A DNA stretch of 64,000 bases from NCBI GenBank assembly GCA_031002005.1, contig CM061919.1:16067687-16131686 (forward strand). The letters are read 5' to 3'. Under the pieces are notes generated by a model. That model was not told the origin of the DNA. It did no database searches and worked only from the letters and a program-made list of their open reading frames with translations. This document shows, in pieces, positions 20,990-32,689 of the stretch; position 1 is the stretch's first letter; each line of letters begins with the position of its first letter. This stretch comes from Vandiemenella viatica (lineage: Eukaryota > Arthropoda > Insecta > Orthoptera > Morabidae). The translations under genes were made by a program, and so were the position numbers.

Positions 20990-22870
20990 TATGAAATTAG
21001 CTTTGTACATATTACCAACGATACTGAATGGCAGAGAGGTCTGTAGTGTGAGTTAAATGATATGATTTTGATGTGAGGAGTTTGTTACTTGGAACACATG
21101 TTAATGATGATTTTTTTTTGTTAGTCTTGAGCCATGGGTGTTCTGTTTCACTTTTTCGTTGCCACAATTGGGCTAGTTGTTGAGTCGAGATCGCTGTATT
21201 TTTTTTTTTTAACAGTTTAACGTCCCTTTTTAACAACGTGGTCTTTAGAGACGGGAAAGGATGGGGGCAAGGAATTGGAAGGAATTCGGCCATGGCCTTT
21301 TGAAGGAAGCATCCCGGCATTCACCTGGAGTGATTTGGGGAAACCATGGAAAACCCAAATCTGGATGCCCGGACGGGGATTCGAACCGCCGTCCTCCCGA
21401 ATGCGAGGCCAGAACGCTATCCGTTACACCACCACGCTCGGTAAAAGAGATTGCTGTTGGAAATGTACGTGTGTATGCATCTCTATCTCTGTGTGTTTTT
21501 TGCGTAAATGTGGTGATACATTCCTTTATCTCGTTTGTCCTGCACTTTCAGTTTGGATCTAGCATGTTCAGTCTCTTTCCTCCAGTTATGTGTGGTGATG
21601 AATGGAACTGTGTGAATGCATTGACATGTGAGTGTGCGTGTGTCTTTCTATGATTTTTGGCCAGTCATGGATGTTCTGTTCCACTTTTTCGTTGCCATGA
21701 TTGGGCTAGTTGTTGAGTCGAGATCGCTGTAGGCATGGAAATGTACGTGTGTATGCATCTCTATCTCTGTGTGTTTTTTGCGTAAATGTGGTGATACCTT
21801 CCTTTATCTCGTTTTTCTGGATGTATGATGTGCTGTTCCTGCACTTATGCTTGTGTGAGGTGACGTATGGATTTGTGGGTGAGACCTAGTATGAATATGG
21901 GAGTTATGGTATCTGTCTGATGACCAAGTGTCTACTGCTACTCGTGGTACATGGGGAGCACATGTTACTGAATGGCAGAAAAAGCTTAGGTGTGGGATAG
22001 ACGTGTTGGTGCTGATGTGAACAGTTTTGTACCTAGCACACATGATACTGGATGATAGTGAGGTCTGTAGTGTGAAATAAATGAGATGATGTTGATGTGA
22101 AGAGTATGGTGCCTGGAACATATGTTACTGATGATTTTTTGGTCAGTTATGAGCCATGGGGGGTTCTACCTCACTTTTTCGTCGCCATGATTGGGGCTGG
22201 TTGTTGTGTCTAGCTCGCTGAAGGCATGGAAATGTGAGTGTTTGTGCGTCTCTCTCTGTGTCTGTATGCGTAAATATGGTGATACCTTCTATAAAAATGT
22301 CTGTCTGGACGAATGATTTTGCTGTCCCTCCACTTATGCTTGTTTGTGCTAGTGTATTGAGATATATGGATTTGTGGGTGAGATCTGATAGCCAAGTGTC
22401 TATTGCAACTCATGGTACCTGCGTCACTTTTTTACTGAATGGTAGAAAGGGTTGCGGTGTGGGAGAGACGTGTTGATGGTAAATATAATCAACTGGGGCG
22501 CGATGAACACTATTTATGGTATAAACACTTAGGTTTATGGTGAAAACATGTCATCTTTTGCACACCTTCTATCTCGCCAGGCTGATGATATGTAAGGAGA
22601 CTTCTGTTTTTCAGCCAGTCATGAGGCAAGAGAGTACTACACCACTTTTTTGTTTCCATGATTGGTACCGGTAGTTGTGTAGTCTTGGACATGTGTATCT
22701 GCGTCTCTCTTTGTGCATGTAAGCGTAAGTAACTCGTCTGTCTGATGATTTTTGTAACGATAGTTCTGTCCAGTTAATCAGTTGTAACGACAATTCTGCC
22801 CCCCACTTCATCGTTTCCGTGATGCTTGCTGTTAGTTCTGTCGACCTCGCTGTATGCATGTACAAGTGTG
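20990..22870. repeat. Diverged tandem repeats of about 500 bp, right arm
   Basis: Reverse-complement copy of the left-arm array, lacking about 220 bp of one unit (junction near 21537) and split by a SINE at 21198-21446. Confidence 0.8.
21198..21446 (-). mobile_element. SINE inserted only in the right arm
   Basis: A full tRNA-derived SINE lies in minus orientation: the head CCGAGCGTGGTGGTGTAACGG is at the right end and a T run is at the left end. It is flanked by near-perfect 11-bp duplications, GAGATCGCTGT (21187-21197) and GAGATTGCTGT (21447-21457). The left arm has the uninterrupted site near 20035. The insertion therefore postdates formation of the palindrome. Confidence 0.9.
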
Positions 22871-23049
22871 TGCGTGTGTCATTCCTCTGTGGATTTGAGT
22901 CTAAAATATATGGTTATAGAATTATCAACGTGTGCTTCTAACCATTGTTTCAGGGCTTAGACAATCTCCCATTTCGATGTGCTCTTTACAGTTTACTGCC
23001 GTTTGTGTTGGCATGTGAATTTTGATTCTCACTACATAAAAATCATTTA

Positions 23050-24295
23050 ACAGAGAGGGGTGATGTACCAGAGAAGCGAAGGACTTGGGTACAAACCCAC
23101 AGTCAGACCATTGCTTGTGTGGTGTAGTATGGATGTCATTGGAAGATAGGAAGAGTGTTGAGGGGCTGTAGGTGGCGTATAATGCTGTTAGAATGGATAT
23201 TGGTGGAATAATTCTGAGTGGTGTATGGAGCCTAAGTTGACCATGACCACAATCTCGCACTAGACTTTAGGTGATGAGGCCTGAGTGGATAAAATATCTA
23301 AACACCCACTTTGACCTAACAATTTACGACAGTTCAGGTGTGAGCACTATCTTAGGCGTAATAGAACCTATGGTGACGTTTTGGATACTTGTCGATGTGT
23401 GGGGATCTTCTATGAAAATGTGGGTTATGATGTCTGTTTGATGACCAAGAAACTATCAGTTAGCTAAGAGCATTATGGTAACTTTATCGTGGTTACTTGA
23501 ACAAAGCATGCAATTACAAACAAATGTCACACTTGGTCCTGAATCCGAAGGTTGGCGTTAGATGGGAACATTTTAAACCGAATGGAGAACTCTCCTGGGT
23601 CCTGATTTATTGAAAAATAATTTCCTGGAAAAGGGGAGAATTTTCCTGGAAAACTGCAGTAGAAGCACCTTAAGTGAACATTTTGGTACCTGGCTACTGA
23701 TTAGGAGAAGACTTTGCGAATTTTGAATTTTTGGTTTACTTTAACGCACGAACAGAAGGTAACCCTGTCTGTAACTGATCAGGGGTTTGAATGGGAATCA
23801 TTGGAAAACAGAAGGTGGTTTGACGAAGTGCTGGGCGTATGTTGGCGATGAGGCTAGGGGTGGATCTTGGTGAAAGAATTAGGAATAGTGCACTGGATTT
23901 CTTCTATAAGGAAGTGGGTAAATTTTCTATATCTCCACCTTGGTTACAGGCGATGGTCTCAGGCATGTTCTGTGCTTAGCGTGACTCGATTTTTATCACA
24001 TAGGACTGGCGTACTTCGATTCGACAGGGGTGAAATTAGTAAGATTAACAGACGGTGTCTCGTTCCTGGAACATACGTGCTGTGCTGTAAAATACAGTTA
24101 AAGGTGTCAATCATTGATGTATCACAAGGGATTTATTGGAATTTTAGACAAAGTGCAGCTAAGGACACTCAATTTGTGATTGCTTACGAAAGCATAACAG
24201 AATTGATACAGACGACAAAGGTTTGACCTTGGTGGCAACAATTACGAGTGCAATGAAATATTTTATACCAATGGCAGCAGATATAAGTTAGATAA
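23050..24295 (+). mobile_element. LINE-derived coding fragments in the right arm
   Basis: Mirror copies of the left-arm LINE debris. A 119-codon frame (23867-24226) lies inside. It is one codon block shorter than its left counterpart because of an indel of about 20 bp near 24205. I see no independent function. Confidence 0.45.
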
Positions 24296-25529
24296 ATAAG
24301 GCGTCGTACTGATGCTAATATGAATTCTATCTTCCCTCACTGCATTCCATGAGCTTTGCCATGGTCATACTGGAAACTTTGATTTTTTTTCTAGCTTTGA
24401 TGTGGGAAAGGCTTTGTCACAAATATTTTCAAGTGGCCTCTTGTCCAAAGACAGGGTTGAGAAATAGGCTTGAAAAAAAATTACATGCTGATTGGTTTGA
24501 TATAAGTGGAGAGATTAACGTGTATTCACTTCTGGAATGTCTGTAGGGAAAGAAACTGGTTTTCAAATCGACTGTCACAAGTATTTTCATGTGGGGCTCT
24601 TGTCGAAAGACTGAGTCTGCAGGGTTGAGAAATAAGCTTGAAAAAATTACAGGCTGATTGGTTTGACATCAGTGGAGAGATTAACATGTAATCACTTCAG
24701 AAATGTCTGTAGGGAAAGAAACTGGATTTCACATCTACAACTTTGCATTAGGCAATGATAATTATGTGAATCTAATTTAGTAAGCATTTTTCAGATAAAA
24801 TGGGCAGGGAAGTTAATGCCATAGCAATAGGATAGAAATACACACAAAGTTCATCGAGGTTGCAGACACATCCATGAGGAAATCACTTCTTTGAGTTTAA
24901 AACATTAGTTGGATTCTCGCTTTGTTTCATTGCACATAATTTAATATATTAAAATAATGGGGGTGTGACAGAAATTCGCGAGTTATCATTAACGATTAAT
25001 TATATTGGAATCCCACCGTACTGACGCATTTTTTGTGCAAAGCAAATTCGAATATCAGAACTGCATTGTATAGATGTGAATTTGAGCTATGTCAGGACAT
25101 TCCATGGTTCATTATCACGTTTTAAACGTAAAAGTTACGCTTTCACATGGTCTATTTTTTAATTAAATACAAAGACTCAAGCAGTTTATCTGTTCACCCA
25201 GAATGAAAACAAAATTTTCGATTTTCGTTTTGAAAACACGAGTGATTGGGCTACCATAAATGTTTCCTAGATTTGTACTACGAAAACTGACATATAATAA
25301 TTATTCTCATCTCGTAATAATTTCTTCTTGAACCGAAGTGAATGCTGAAATATTTCTATGTATCCCGCTGGGGCGGTTTTGCAGTGCAATGAGCATATGG
25401 CGCAACCTGAATTCCTTATCGATAGCAGGACACCTGAACAAATGCATACGAAATTCGCTGCAAGCCTGAGACTCTGTACAAAATTCTGCAATCATACGAA
25501 CGCTGTGTTGGACGCCCTAGAAACGGGAT

Positions 25530-25985
25530 ACTATGCACCTCGGCAGTCGATTTTTTTTTTTAACGTCTCTCTAACAACGTGGTCTTTAGAGACGGGAAAG
25601 GAATGGGAATGAATTCGGTCATGGTCTTTTGAAGGTAGCATCCCACCATTCACCTGGAGTGATTTTGGGAAACCATGGATGCCTGGATGGGGATTCGAAC
25701 CTCCGTCCTCCCGAATGCGAGGCAAGAACGCGGCAGTCGCCCTGCATGCCGCGCCAAATATCGGAAACCGGGATACTTTGCACCTTGGCAGTCGATTTTT
25801 TTTTTTTAATGTCTCTCTAACAACGTGGTCTTTAGAGACGGGAAAGGAATTCGGTCATGGCCTTTTGAAGGTAGCATCCCGGCATTCACTTGGAGTGATT
25901 TTGGGAAACCATGGATGCCTGGATGGGGATTCGAACCTCCGTCCTCCCGAATGCGAGGCAAGAACGCTAAATAATTTCATGAAAA
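25530..25985 (-). repeat. Two tandem SINE-derived units in the right arm
   Basis: Mirror image of the left-arm pair. Unit 1 is at about 25550-25745 and unit 2 at about 25795-25985. Small length differences from the left pair (extra GAATGGGAAT in one unit, T-run length) show separate small changes. Confidence 0.8.
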
Positions 25986-26611
25986 CAGGTACACATAGAA
26001 TTCTTCCTCGGTTTTATATCTGGAGTTTATGACGGGTTTTTTTTCCCCATATCGAACGTTAAAAGGAAACATTTATGCTTTTCGACTTATTTTTTATTCA
26101 AGGTAGGCTGGTGCCATACTCTCTAGGTATGGAAACTAAAATTTTGATTTTCGTTTGAAATTGACGAGATTGGAACGGCTTTTTCAATAAAAACACCGCG
26201 GCCGGACTCGAACCGGCGACCTTCGGCACTCTAGCCCCAACGATACCGATGTCTGTTCACGTAATATCCGTTGATCGTGGACTTTTTTGGTTTTTAGTAA
26301 AATTGCAATGATTTACGCTTAAGAACCGAAGAAAATATTTTACTGTGCTGAAATATTTGCATCTTGCCAGAACAGAAATAGTCAGCCGACGCGAAGAGTA
26401 CACATTTCGTCAACGCTTAATGGATAAGCAAACAGTCGAGTGGGAATTTCTGTAGGTGTGTTGAAACAGTGTACACATTTCACAGAGCGCGCATTCCAGA
26501 ACAGAAATAGCCATTGCCTCAGGGCTTGGGTGGGCTTTGTGGAATGTCTGCGCCCAAAGAAATTAAGCCCTTGGGAGATGGTGCCATCTGTGCGGCCGGT
26601 TGAGGAACTAA

Positions 26612-26745
26612 CGTGTGACGTCATACGACCTTGAACGCTGATTGGCTGATTCAAAAGCCCGCCGGAGGGGAGGGGAGGGAGGTCCCCCCCACCACTTCGT
26701 GACGTCATGCGATCCCTGAACGCTGATTGGCTGTTCCCAGAAAAC
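26612..26745. promoter_or_regulatory. Duplicated CCAAT + CRE module at right terminus
   Basis: Mirror copy of the left-terminus module: TGACGTCA sites at about 26617-26624 and 26700-26707, with GATTGGCTG boxes at about 26640 and 26727. Its conservation follows from the arm identity, so it is not independent evidence of function. Confidence 0.45.
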
Positions 26746-26761
26746 ATGTTCTCCCCCTACT

Positions 26762-26768
26762 AATGAGT
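26762..26768. repeat. 7-bp target-site duplication, right copy
   Basis: AATGAGT directly follows the right terminus (CCCCCTACT) and matches the heptamer at 14454-14460. Confidence 0.75.
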
Positions 26769-28530
26769 AGTGGAAATGATATCGGATAAGCATTCTTTCT
26801 GTCCTCTGTTGTTACGTATTCCAATACAGACAACAAAGGATAATTAAATCCCTTCTACTCTCCCATAGTTTTGATTTGAACGGTGTAGATATTCGTAATG
26901 ATGTGAATGACTGAATTCTTGACAATGAAGTAGTTTAGTAGATTTTCCCCCTCGGTTTTCGGGATGTGTAATTACCGTTATATTTTCGTTACTTATTTTA
27001 CTAGTATTCTTTAAATCCATTTTATCGTAGCTAGAAACCTAAACCCATGTAGTGAAAATATGAAAGTTTATGTAAAGAAATTAATAAATGTACAATGCCA
27101 CTTCGCAAAGATTTTTATAACTTGAGTTAACAGTAATACAAATATTTGTATGTTTTTATTGAACAGGTGCATTCAGAAATTCACTACTCACTCCAGGAAT
27201 TAATCATAAGCTAAGCTTTCTTACCGGGTAGAGTAGTTTCTTGAACGTAAACATTCAAAAAATGGCTCACGCATTATCCGATTTGAAACAGCTTCTACAC
27301 ATCACAAAATCTTCTTGAATATTTCCCTTAATTGCTTTTACTTTTTTTTTTTAAAATATGGCTCATCACAGAATTATTACGTCACTAATGGAAAATAAAC
27401 AATATGATCTTCAGTTAAAACGTATTCTCTCCATTTTCCTATAGTTGGTGGCGCGGATTATCTAATGCGGTTGGACTAATGAAATTTTTTAATTTCTGAG
27501 TAGTTTCAGGGTAGAAGAAATGCCAAAACAGAGATTTTGTGCAGATTGATTCCTTCATCACTCTATGAGCTATGACTAGTACAAGTTGATTATAGTACCT
27601 CTGCTGCTGGCATAAGCCCCGCGAGCGGATACGCTTGCAACCCTCTGGTTTATGAACTAACTGGGAAAATAAAGAAAATAGGAAAAGGTAAACTATTGTT
27701 TTAGTGATCTGTGTTGCTAATACAGAAATTCAAACCATCAAAATATGAGTCAAATTGGTTGTTTCCGAAATTCATTGAATACATTATCAATGAAGTCCCT
27801 GTCCTCTTACTGTTTAGTACGAACGCTGAGCGTGCAAGATACACTAGCCTCTGGTATTCCTTCACAGACCGATTCTAAGTACGTACAAAACGAGCGTTTA
27901 ATGCTGCAAGTGTCATTTTAAGTTGTGGCTTTGACGATAGTTCTCATCTGTATCTATAAAACGAAAACCGGATATATTTGCAGTATAAAAACTCGGAAAC
28001 TACATAGCAGATTTCGATGGGGTTTTCACCGTTTTAAAGCTTAGAATCTTAACTCACTTGTCTGGCATGTCTTATGTTCCAACGTTAAATAATGTAGGAG
28101 CATTAAATTAAATTCTGAACGTATGATGAGGAATTCCACAGGAGGAATCACTAGATGCCGCATACTTCCCACTAAACACACAACTACAATACAATATCTC
28201 TAACCATAGCCTTTAATGAGCAATTTACAATAATATCAATTTTTTCATACTCCAAACTGAACAAAACTTGAAATATTATTTCCTTAAATAGTTTTTGAAT
28301 GCGAGGAATTAAGAGCGAAAAATCAGTATAGTTTTTCTTTGCCCCCGATTTCTGGCAATGTCTTTGACCACCAGCTTTAGTATTTGTCTCTTATATCAAT
28401 GTTATTAGTGTTCTGTTAGTAATAAAATCAATTATTTACGATAATTTTTTGGATAAATTACGTTGAATTATACCTTAGTGTTAGGAATAATAACGGCATC
28501 AGGTGTTTGGTGCTGATAGATTCATTCCGT
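26769..28530. other. Unassigned AT-rich sequence
   Basis: I recognise no gene, RNA or classifiable repeat here. Confidence 0.4.
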
Positions 28531-28534
28531 TCGC

Positions 28535-30083
28535 AGTAATTAATACGTACGCTGATGTTTTTTTTTTATCATTAGAAGTTTGTATTAAAACTTTAGTGTT
28601 GAAAATAATAACGGCTTAGGACAACTGAACATTTTTTGGTATTGAGCTGCAATTCTACGCTATACGCGCGTGTTTCTCACGTAATCTAGGTTTTATTCAT
28701 TTTTTTAGCGTTTTTTAGTAATGGTTTTTAACGTCAACAGAAGTGTGGGTTAAGGCCTTGCTGTTGTGAAGTAACCCATTATGACAACTGAGAGCTTATT
28801 GGCATTACATTCTGCGCTATACACTTGAGTTTCTTACATAATCTAGCTTTTATTCGTATTATAATGTATTGCATTGTTCAGTATAGCAGCTTCTATGTCC
28901 ACCGTGACGGCGTAATTTCATGATGAATTCTTATATAACTGAGTGATGTATTTCACTTAGTTCTCGAGATATCGAATGTCAAAAATTATTTATAGTTTTT
29001 TTTTTCCTTTTCATTTTTTTTTTTTTTTTTTTGCTTCAAACTACGTTTCATCTTGACCACAAAACACCCTTTGTACTTATCCAGCGTGTAATGCCTTGTG
29101 ACTCTGTTGAACTTTTTTCTGGTCCAGGTTGCGTTTCAAACTAACCACCAAAGTTTAGAGATTCAGTATCTCAAGAACAAAGCAAGTTAACCCAATATAT
29201 TTTACTATTCTCTTTCAATGTGTCTCGTCAGGTTAGATAAGAATACATCGTCGATTTGGCTAGTTCGAATTTTTTTTTCACGTCCAGGCCGCATTTCAAT
29301 CTGTGAGATAACATTTAACGAGACGTGTAATCGAGATATATATAAAAAAAAATCTTAAATTTTCATTTGTCTTGTGGTATTACATAGGAATCCTCATGGA
29401 ATTGCAATGTTGTAATTAATACGTGCGCTGATGGATTTATATCATTAGAAGTATGTATTAAACCTTTAGTGTTGAGAATAATAACGGCTTAGGACAACTG
29501 AACTTTTTTGGTATTTATGCTGATGGTTTTTTTAAATATAAATCTGCAATTCTGCGCTATACGCGCTTGTTTCTGATGTAATCTAGCTTTTATTCATTTT
29601 ATATTTTATAGCGTTGTTTAGTAATGCAATGGCTTTTAACAGCTTTTATTAATTTCATAATTTATTCAATTTTTTACTAATGCGGTTTTTACATCAACTG
29701 TTGCGCCGCAATTTGATGATGAATTCTTATATAACTCAATGAGACAGATAGAAAGTAAAAAAAAAATACACATCTCGCTTAGCTCTCGAGTTATCGAAAG
29801 TCAAAAATTATTTATAGGTATAAATTCTTTCCTTTTGATAACGATTCTCTTCTCATCTTGACCACAAGCACTAGAAATAAAACAAAGCTCCCATTGTACA
29901 TGTCCAGCGTGTAGTACCTCGTGACTTTGGAATTTTTTCTGGTCCAGGTTGCGTTTCAAACTGTCAACCTAAATTTAGAGATTCAATATCCCAAGGACAA
30001 AACAATATTTTACATTTCACTTTCAATGTGTCTCGTCAAGTTAGATAAGAATCCACCATCTGGTTTAACGAGAAGTGTAAACG

Positions 30084-30138
<55 letters not shown>

Positions 30139-30195
30139 CTTCAGTTTTAATTTGTCTTGTGGTGTTACATAAGAATACATCACCAAATTGCAACG
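28535..30195. repeat. Two long diverged tandem copies (about 0.8-0.88 kb each)
   Basis: Copy 1 (28535-29410) and copy 2 (29411-30195) share landmarks in the same order: TAATACGT(A/G)CGCTGATG, CGGCTTAGGACAACTGAAC, GATGAATTCTTATATAACT, CAGCGTGTA(A/G)T(G/A)CC, CTGGTCCAGGTTGCGTTTCA and TCTCGTCA(G/A)GTTAGATAAG. A partial third copy (about 30705-30890) repeats the first landmarks. No coding frame survives. A (TA)n microsatellite interrupts copy 2. Confidence 0.8.
30085..30134. repeat. (TA)n microsatellite
   Basis: About 50 bp of uninterrupted alternating TA lies inside the second tandem copy. Confidence 0.97.
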
Positions 30196-30364
30196 CGACA
30201 GTTGAAAGATTTTTCATAAAAGAGTATTCACATGTTTCTGGTTGGACGAATACTGTTATAGTACTAAAACCACATGGAATTCTCTTTCCTTGTGAAGGAA
30301 GTTTAAATTCAACATTTCTGAGATACTTAACTCAAAGAGCAAAAATACTCTGTTAGGCGAAAAA

Positions 30365-30415
30365 GGGTGTGTGGAGAAATTGCTACAGGGGCGTGTGCTC
30401 TTTCGCAATTAAATT
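30365..30415 (+). mobile_element. LINE 3'-end motif
   Basis: GTGTGTGGAGAAATTGCTAC ... GTGTGCTCTTTCGCAATTAAATTAAA also occurs at about 60285-60345 and 61797-61852 in the same orientation. At the last site it follows LINE coding sequence, so it is probably the 3' end of this LINE family. Confidence 0.5.
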
Positions 30416-30424
30416 AAACTATAA

Positions 30425-30600
30425 AGCGAGCTTGATGGTTGAACGCTAGCGCTCAAGCCTTGAACTCGAGATTACCTGTATTCAAATCCCCGTCCGGCCA
30501 TCCATTTTACGATTTTACATGGTTTCACAAGCAAAATACTCAGGATGTGACGCATACCTCTTGGGCCCGGAGCTCAACATTAAATTTTTCTTTACTTTCT
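30425..30600 (+). mobile_element. Diverged SINE copy
   Basis: An A-box-like head (GATGGTTGAACGC) is followed by a degraded B box (ATTCAAATCCCC), GTCCGGCCATCC and an ACATGGTTTC phrase in the SINE order. The 3' half is poorly conserved. It directly follows a LINE 3'-end motif. Confidence 0.55.
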
Positions 30601-31221
30601 GACATAATCTAGCTTTTAGTCGTATTATAATCTATTTAAGTTTTCGATATATCGAATGTCAGACAAAAATATCTGTTGTTTGGAGCTGAAAGTAGAGTCA
30701 TTGTGTTCATAATAATTAATGCATAGGTTGACGGCTTTAAATAGAAATAGAACGTTGTATTAAGCCTTTAGTGTTGCAAATAAAAAGAGTTTAGGACAAC
30801 AAAACAGCTTTTCTTCATTTTATAATTTATTGCGTTGTTTCGTAATGCAGTTTCTATGATAACCATGGTGCCATAGTCTATAAATCCCAGAAATAAATCG
30901 AAAGCAAAGAATTTCTTTTTTTTATTTCTCGCTTATTTCTGATGAACTGATATACAACTGTGAATACCTGATATTCAACTATACAGGTACGAAATAGAAT
31001 TTAATTTTTAGTTACAGTGCAAGATGAAGTAACATAATGAGAATTTTTTTTAACTCCAGTGGAAGATGAGCCAGCACAATCAGACACATCTAATGTTTGA
31101 CGCTACGAAAACTCGTTCAAAATCGATTCAGCAATTTTCAGATAATGCTTGATTATTCTTAAAGTAAATTTGTCGTAACGGCTTAAGATATACGTAAAAT
31201 TTTAATTTTGAACCCAAACTT

Positions 31222-31830
31222 TCAAATTCTGAAAATCCACTCATAATATGTATTTTTTGCGTAATGCCGGAATAAACAGATACATTCCAGATACATTTTT
31301 ATGTATGTGGTATGTAATAATGTGCGTAATGTTTCGATTTTCGAGCAACAACATTGGCAAATGTAATTAGATTGAAATGTAACCTGGACTAAAATGAAAC
31401 TGACATTCCGTATCAAAGCACCCAAGCAACCCCGTTCTTAGAAGTGTGCTGTTAAATCACCGGTTAGTTTAGTACCGGAAATGGCCGGTACGAAATCAGT
31501 GAAACTTGGTAAGCATGAATCTGTTCAGACGAATAAAAATAGTGTACGGATGAATCAAATTAAACCCACTTCTTTCTTGGTAAGGTGGGGATGAATCTAG
31601 GTATGCTTTAATTCTGGAAATCGATGGCCCGAATTGTATAAAACTTGGAACATGTTACTCATTGCATGAATAAAAACAGTGTATGGGTAAATCAACAACA
31701 ACTAAACCGGGCAACGCCGAGAACTCTGCTGGTTTTACATAAGCAATCACTTGCAAAGCAACTTCTCAAAAAGAGAGATAGTTCATTGTTTGAAGTCAGG
31801 ACAGGAGCGGCTGTTTTGTATTTTATGTGA
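31222..31830. repeat. Dispersed repeat with short tandem units
   Basis: 31230-31440 matches 50880-51105 in the same orientation. Shared phrases include TAATGCCGGA(A/G)(T/C)AAACAGAT, ACATTCCAGA or ATATTCCAGA, and CCCCGTTCT. It is followed by units of about 140 bp (AAACTTGG.A..ATG...... GAATAAAAA(T/C)AGTGTA). These resemble, at low similarity, the satellite-like units at 49-50.8 kb. The two loci may be copies of one satellite-bearing element. Confidence 0.55.
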
Positions 31831-31859
31831 GGATGGATCTAAGTTGTAAGTGAAATAAA

Positions 31860-32680
31860 GTTAGATTTTAACCAAGATCATGAATTGATTTTCCGTATGT
31901 AGTAAAAAAATTGGTTGGAGATTCGCCTCTACACCGAAACTTATACAATCGTGTATGTGTTGGATGGTGATATAGCGAGCGAAGTTTAAACTCCAGAAAG
32001 TCATTAGGAGCAGAGCAGCACAGTCTGGGTGCGGATCCCTGTGCGTAATTCTGCCGACACTAATGGGTGTTGACGTCATCAGACTGGCACTACAAAAAAA
32101 TTTCATCTCTGAAATATTGATCGACAACAAATAGGATCAGGTCACGAGAATTCCTAATGAGAATCTTTATCAAACAAAATAACGGTTTATGTATCATTGG
32201 TTCACTCACTACTGACCTCATTTGCATGAAAAAAGGACGCTATTTAGATACGAACAGTGACGTTTTACAACTTGTGTCGCGAAGAAGTAAGAGTGCAGTG
32301 TAGGTCACTGGTTGGAAGGCTGCTGGATCGACCTTGGAACTCGAGAACCCAGAGTCGCCGCAGACACCTGAGACGGGCGGCGCCGGCCAGCATCACCGTT
32401 ATCCCCACACCTCAGTCATCGAAGCTGACACGCCATTAAGTTTTCTCCGTTTAGCTCCCATTCGAATCATTCGTAGTAGAACAGAGGAGGCCTCTTCAGC
32501 GATGACGTGTACTCATATGAACCGGGAGTCCTCGATGACAGCGAGTCTGGTGGGTGAACAGAAGCGCAAGAGACTGGTGTGAGCTACACCAGCCATCCAG
32601 ATTCCGATTTCCCAAAGTCATGCTTCAAAAGAAAAAACAAAATGTATTCAATCAATAATCTTCAGTATCTAGCAACGCTC
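31860..32680. other. Unassigned; GC-rich patch at about 32280-32600
   Basis: Short overlapping open frames (32257-32439 and 32334-32582) lie in a GC-rich patch with no motif I recognise. I see no splice or family evidence to call a gene. Confidence 0.3.
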
Positions 32681-32689
32681 CGCTAGCGT

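Larger units (their letters stand above)
14461..26761. mobile_element. Giant fold-back (palindromic) element of 12.3 kb with 7-bp TSD
   Basis: Two long inverted arms (14461 to about 20526, and about 20701 to 26761) flank a core of about 174 bp. The outer termini are perfect inverted repeats (AGTAGGGGGAG inward) bordered by the direct heptamer AATGAGT, as expected after transposition of the whole palindrome. Stretches sampled along both arms match nearly base for base, including ORF-track translations that recur in reverse order. The arms differ by a right-arm SINE insertion (21198-21446), a left-arm segment of roughly 220 bp absent from the right arm (about 19712-19930), and small indels. No transposase is seen, so the element is non-autonomous. 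Very long inverted repeats with 7-bp TSDs recall Galileo-like (P superfamily) fold-backs. The AGT...ACT ends also recall Polinton termini, which use 6-bp TSDs. The family is unassigned. Confidence 0.8.
20701..26761. repeat. Right inverted arm of the fold-back element
   Basis: This arm mirrors the left one in reverse order. It carries one private minus-strand SINE (21198-21446) and lacks about 220 bp of the left arm's tandem-repeat zone. Small indels also distinguish the arms, for example about 20 bp near 24205 and 8 bp near 26003. The outermost 365 bp contain a 121-codon minus-strand frame (26382-26747); the corresponding left-arm frame is interrupted at 14520-14530. Confidence 0.85.

Noticed and set aside
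14461..26761. The palindrome as a pure assembly artefact
   Set aside because: One arm has a SINE with its own duplication, the arms differ by several indels, and the borders carry a direct heptamer. An artefactual fold-back would give identical arms without a TSD. Read-level confirmation is still lacking.
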